From NCBI GenBank assembly GCA_946479055.1, contig CAMLEX010000290.1, positions 1-6,710 of the forward strand: a DNA stretch of 6,710 nucleotides, written 5' to 3'. Each line of letters starts with the position of its first letter. The first letter of the stretch is position 1. Positions 5,736 to 6,710 of this stretch are shown here, piece after piece. The notes under the pieces were generated by a model that did no database searches, was not told the DNA's origin, and worked only from the letters and a program-made list of their open reading frames with translations. Source of the DNA: an uncultured Bacteroidota bacterium. Its GTDB lineage: Bacteria > Bacteroidota > Bacteroidia > Chitinophagales > Chitinophagaceae. Position numbers and translations under genes: made by a program.

Positions 5736-6665
5736 CTATATTTCTTCAGTCATTCTTTTCAACTGGTAGCGGAATGCTTCGTTCACCAGCCTCAGCGGTT
5801 GATTAATCTTTTCTGCATATACCTTGATAAAGCTTGCGCCAAAATAAAAGATGAAGGACGAATAAAAAACGAATAACAATATAAGCACGATAGAGCCCGA
5901 GGCTCCGTACAGTGTATTGATATTGCTATTTTTCATCACGAAAGAAAGAAGTGTTTTTCCGGCAGAAAATAATACCCCTGTTACACAACCACCGGCTATT
6001 GCCACTCTCCAGGAGGGCCGTCCATCAGCCAGATAACGGAACAAAACAATAAACCAGGCCGTAACAGTAATTACACCTACAATTTCATTCAATGCTCCTT
6101 TAAAATATCCACCACCTGCAGGCCAGATTTTTTCCAAATAGTTTCCGGCTATTATTTCCAACCCGTCCATGAAAAGACCGGCAAGCAATAATAAACCCGC
6201 CGCCAAAATGATCCCCAATGATCTTGCCCGCAACCTGAGGTTGAACAGGATGCCTGCCTTATCTCTTACGCTGATATTCCAAATATCATTAAGTGAATTT
6301 TTGATAACAGAAAATAAAGTGGTGGCTACAAATACAAGAAATAAAAAACCACCGGTTGCGATATACCAGTTACTGGCCAACGAACCAAACCCGCGAGCCG
6401 TTTGTCTTATCTGGGTTGCACTTCCTTTGCCCAATGTATCCGAAATTATTTCCATCATTCCAGCACCCACTTCCCGTTTGTTTAAAAACAAGCTGAACAA
6501 TTGAAAAAGTATGATAAGAATGGGAGGCAGGGCAAACGTAGTAAAGAATGCTGTTGCTCCCGCCATACGCATAGGATCGTGTTTTTTTGTTTCCTTATAT
6601 GATTGCTTTATTAATCCGAAGAAATTTAAACTCCTGTTGCCATTCCTTTTTGTTTGTACTGCCAT
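5736..6665 (-). CDS. YihY/virulence factor BrkB family membrane protein
   Basis: A 309-residue polytopic inner-membrane protein of the YihY/BrkB family (formerly annotated as ribonuclease BN by mistake); the molecular function of the family is unsettled. Family marks are MAGATAFFTTFALPPIL (34-50), KNSLNDIWNI (122-131), FRYLADGRPSWRVAIAGG (209-226), FSAGKTLLSFV (233-243) and the closing YGASGSIVLILLFVFYSSFIFYFGASFIKVYAE (253-285, described here by its ends YGASG and KVYAE). Six hydrophobic segments lie at about 41-61, 102-121, 150-167, 195-212, 221-243 and 256-283. The length is normal and no motif looks broken. The start at 6665 gives a basic cytoplasmic N-terminus. It is transcribed opposite to all other genes here, and its stop lies 24 bases from the ClC stop, with no obvious hairpin between them. 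Confidence 0.92.
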   Translation of the reverse strand: MAVQTKRNGNRSLNFFGLIKQSYKETKKHDPMRMAGATAFFTTFALPPILIILFQLFSLFLNKREVGAGMMEIISDTLGKGSATQIRQTARGFGSLASNWYIATGGFLFLVFVATTLFSVIKNSLNDIWNISVRDKAGILFNLRLRARSLGIILAAGLLLLAGLFMDGLEIIAGNYLEKIWPAGGGYFKGALNEIVGVITVTAWFIVLFRYLADGRPSWRVAIAGGCVTGVLFSAGKTLLSFVMKNSNINTLYGASGSIVLILLFVFYSSFIFYFGASFIKVYAEKINQPLRLVNEAFRYQLKRMTEEI

Positions 6666-6710
6666 GGGATGATCTTTTCGTCAAGTCTTACCTAAATGTA
6701 ACGCTTCCTG

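Noticed and set aside
6169..6504. Plus-strand open frame of 111 codons inside the YihY gene
   Set aside because: The opposite strand encodes conserved YihY motifs throughout; the plus-strand translation has no recognisable features.

Overview
The window looks like ordinary core chromosome of a Gram-negative member of the Bacteroidota, probably near the Chitinophagaceae; the family-level placement is inference. Supporting signs are the AT-rich intergenic DNA, start codons without Shine-Dalgarno sequences but with A/T-rich leaders, a KDO-activating enzyme (so LPS with KDO), protein variants that read like Bacteroidota versions (DnaN, KdsB, CBS-tailed ClC), and an intergenic palindrome built from CTTTGCG/CGCAAAG words of a kind I recall as common in this phylum.

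Layout: bases 1-184 are non-coding or carry only an unrecognisable gene edge, with a CCGGA triplet repeat and an inverted repeat just ahead of dnaN. dnaN (185-1300, +) encodes the DNA polymerase III sliding clamp and ends in a strong intrinsic terminator (1346-1376). Only 13 bases later starts a 73-residue DUF2007-type protein (1390-1611, +). Next is a membrane fatty acid hydroxylase/sterol desaturase superfamily protein (1779-2600, +). The 344-base gap 2601-2944 has no gene but is packed with nested inverted repeats. kdsB (2945-3727, +) follows, then a ClC-type anion channel/transporter with two C-terminal CBS domains (3930-5711, +). A YihY/BrkB-family membrane protein (5736-6665, -) converges on it with a 24-base gap.

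The genes do not form an obvious pathway or operon: most gaps exceed 150 bases and several hold terminator-like hairpins. Four of the six products act at or on the envelope (hydroxylase-like protein, KdsB for LPS, ClC, YihY), but this is loose clustering. dnaN is not accompanied by dnaA or recF in this window.

I found no convincing new multi-gene system. The points most worth a second look are the structured island between the hydroxylase gene and kdsB (a possible MITE-like element with 19/20 terminal inverted repeats enclosing a CTTTGCG palindrome), the altered selectivity-filter and proton-pathway positions in the ClC protein, and the terminator placed almost on the DUF2007 start codon.
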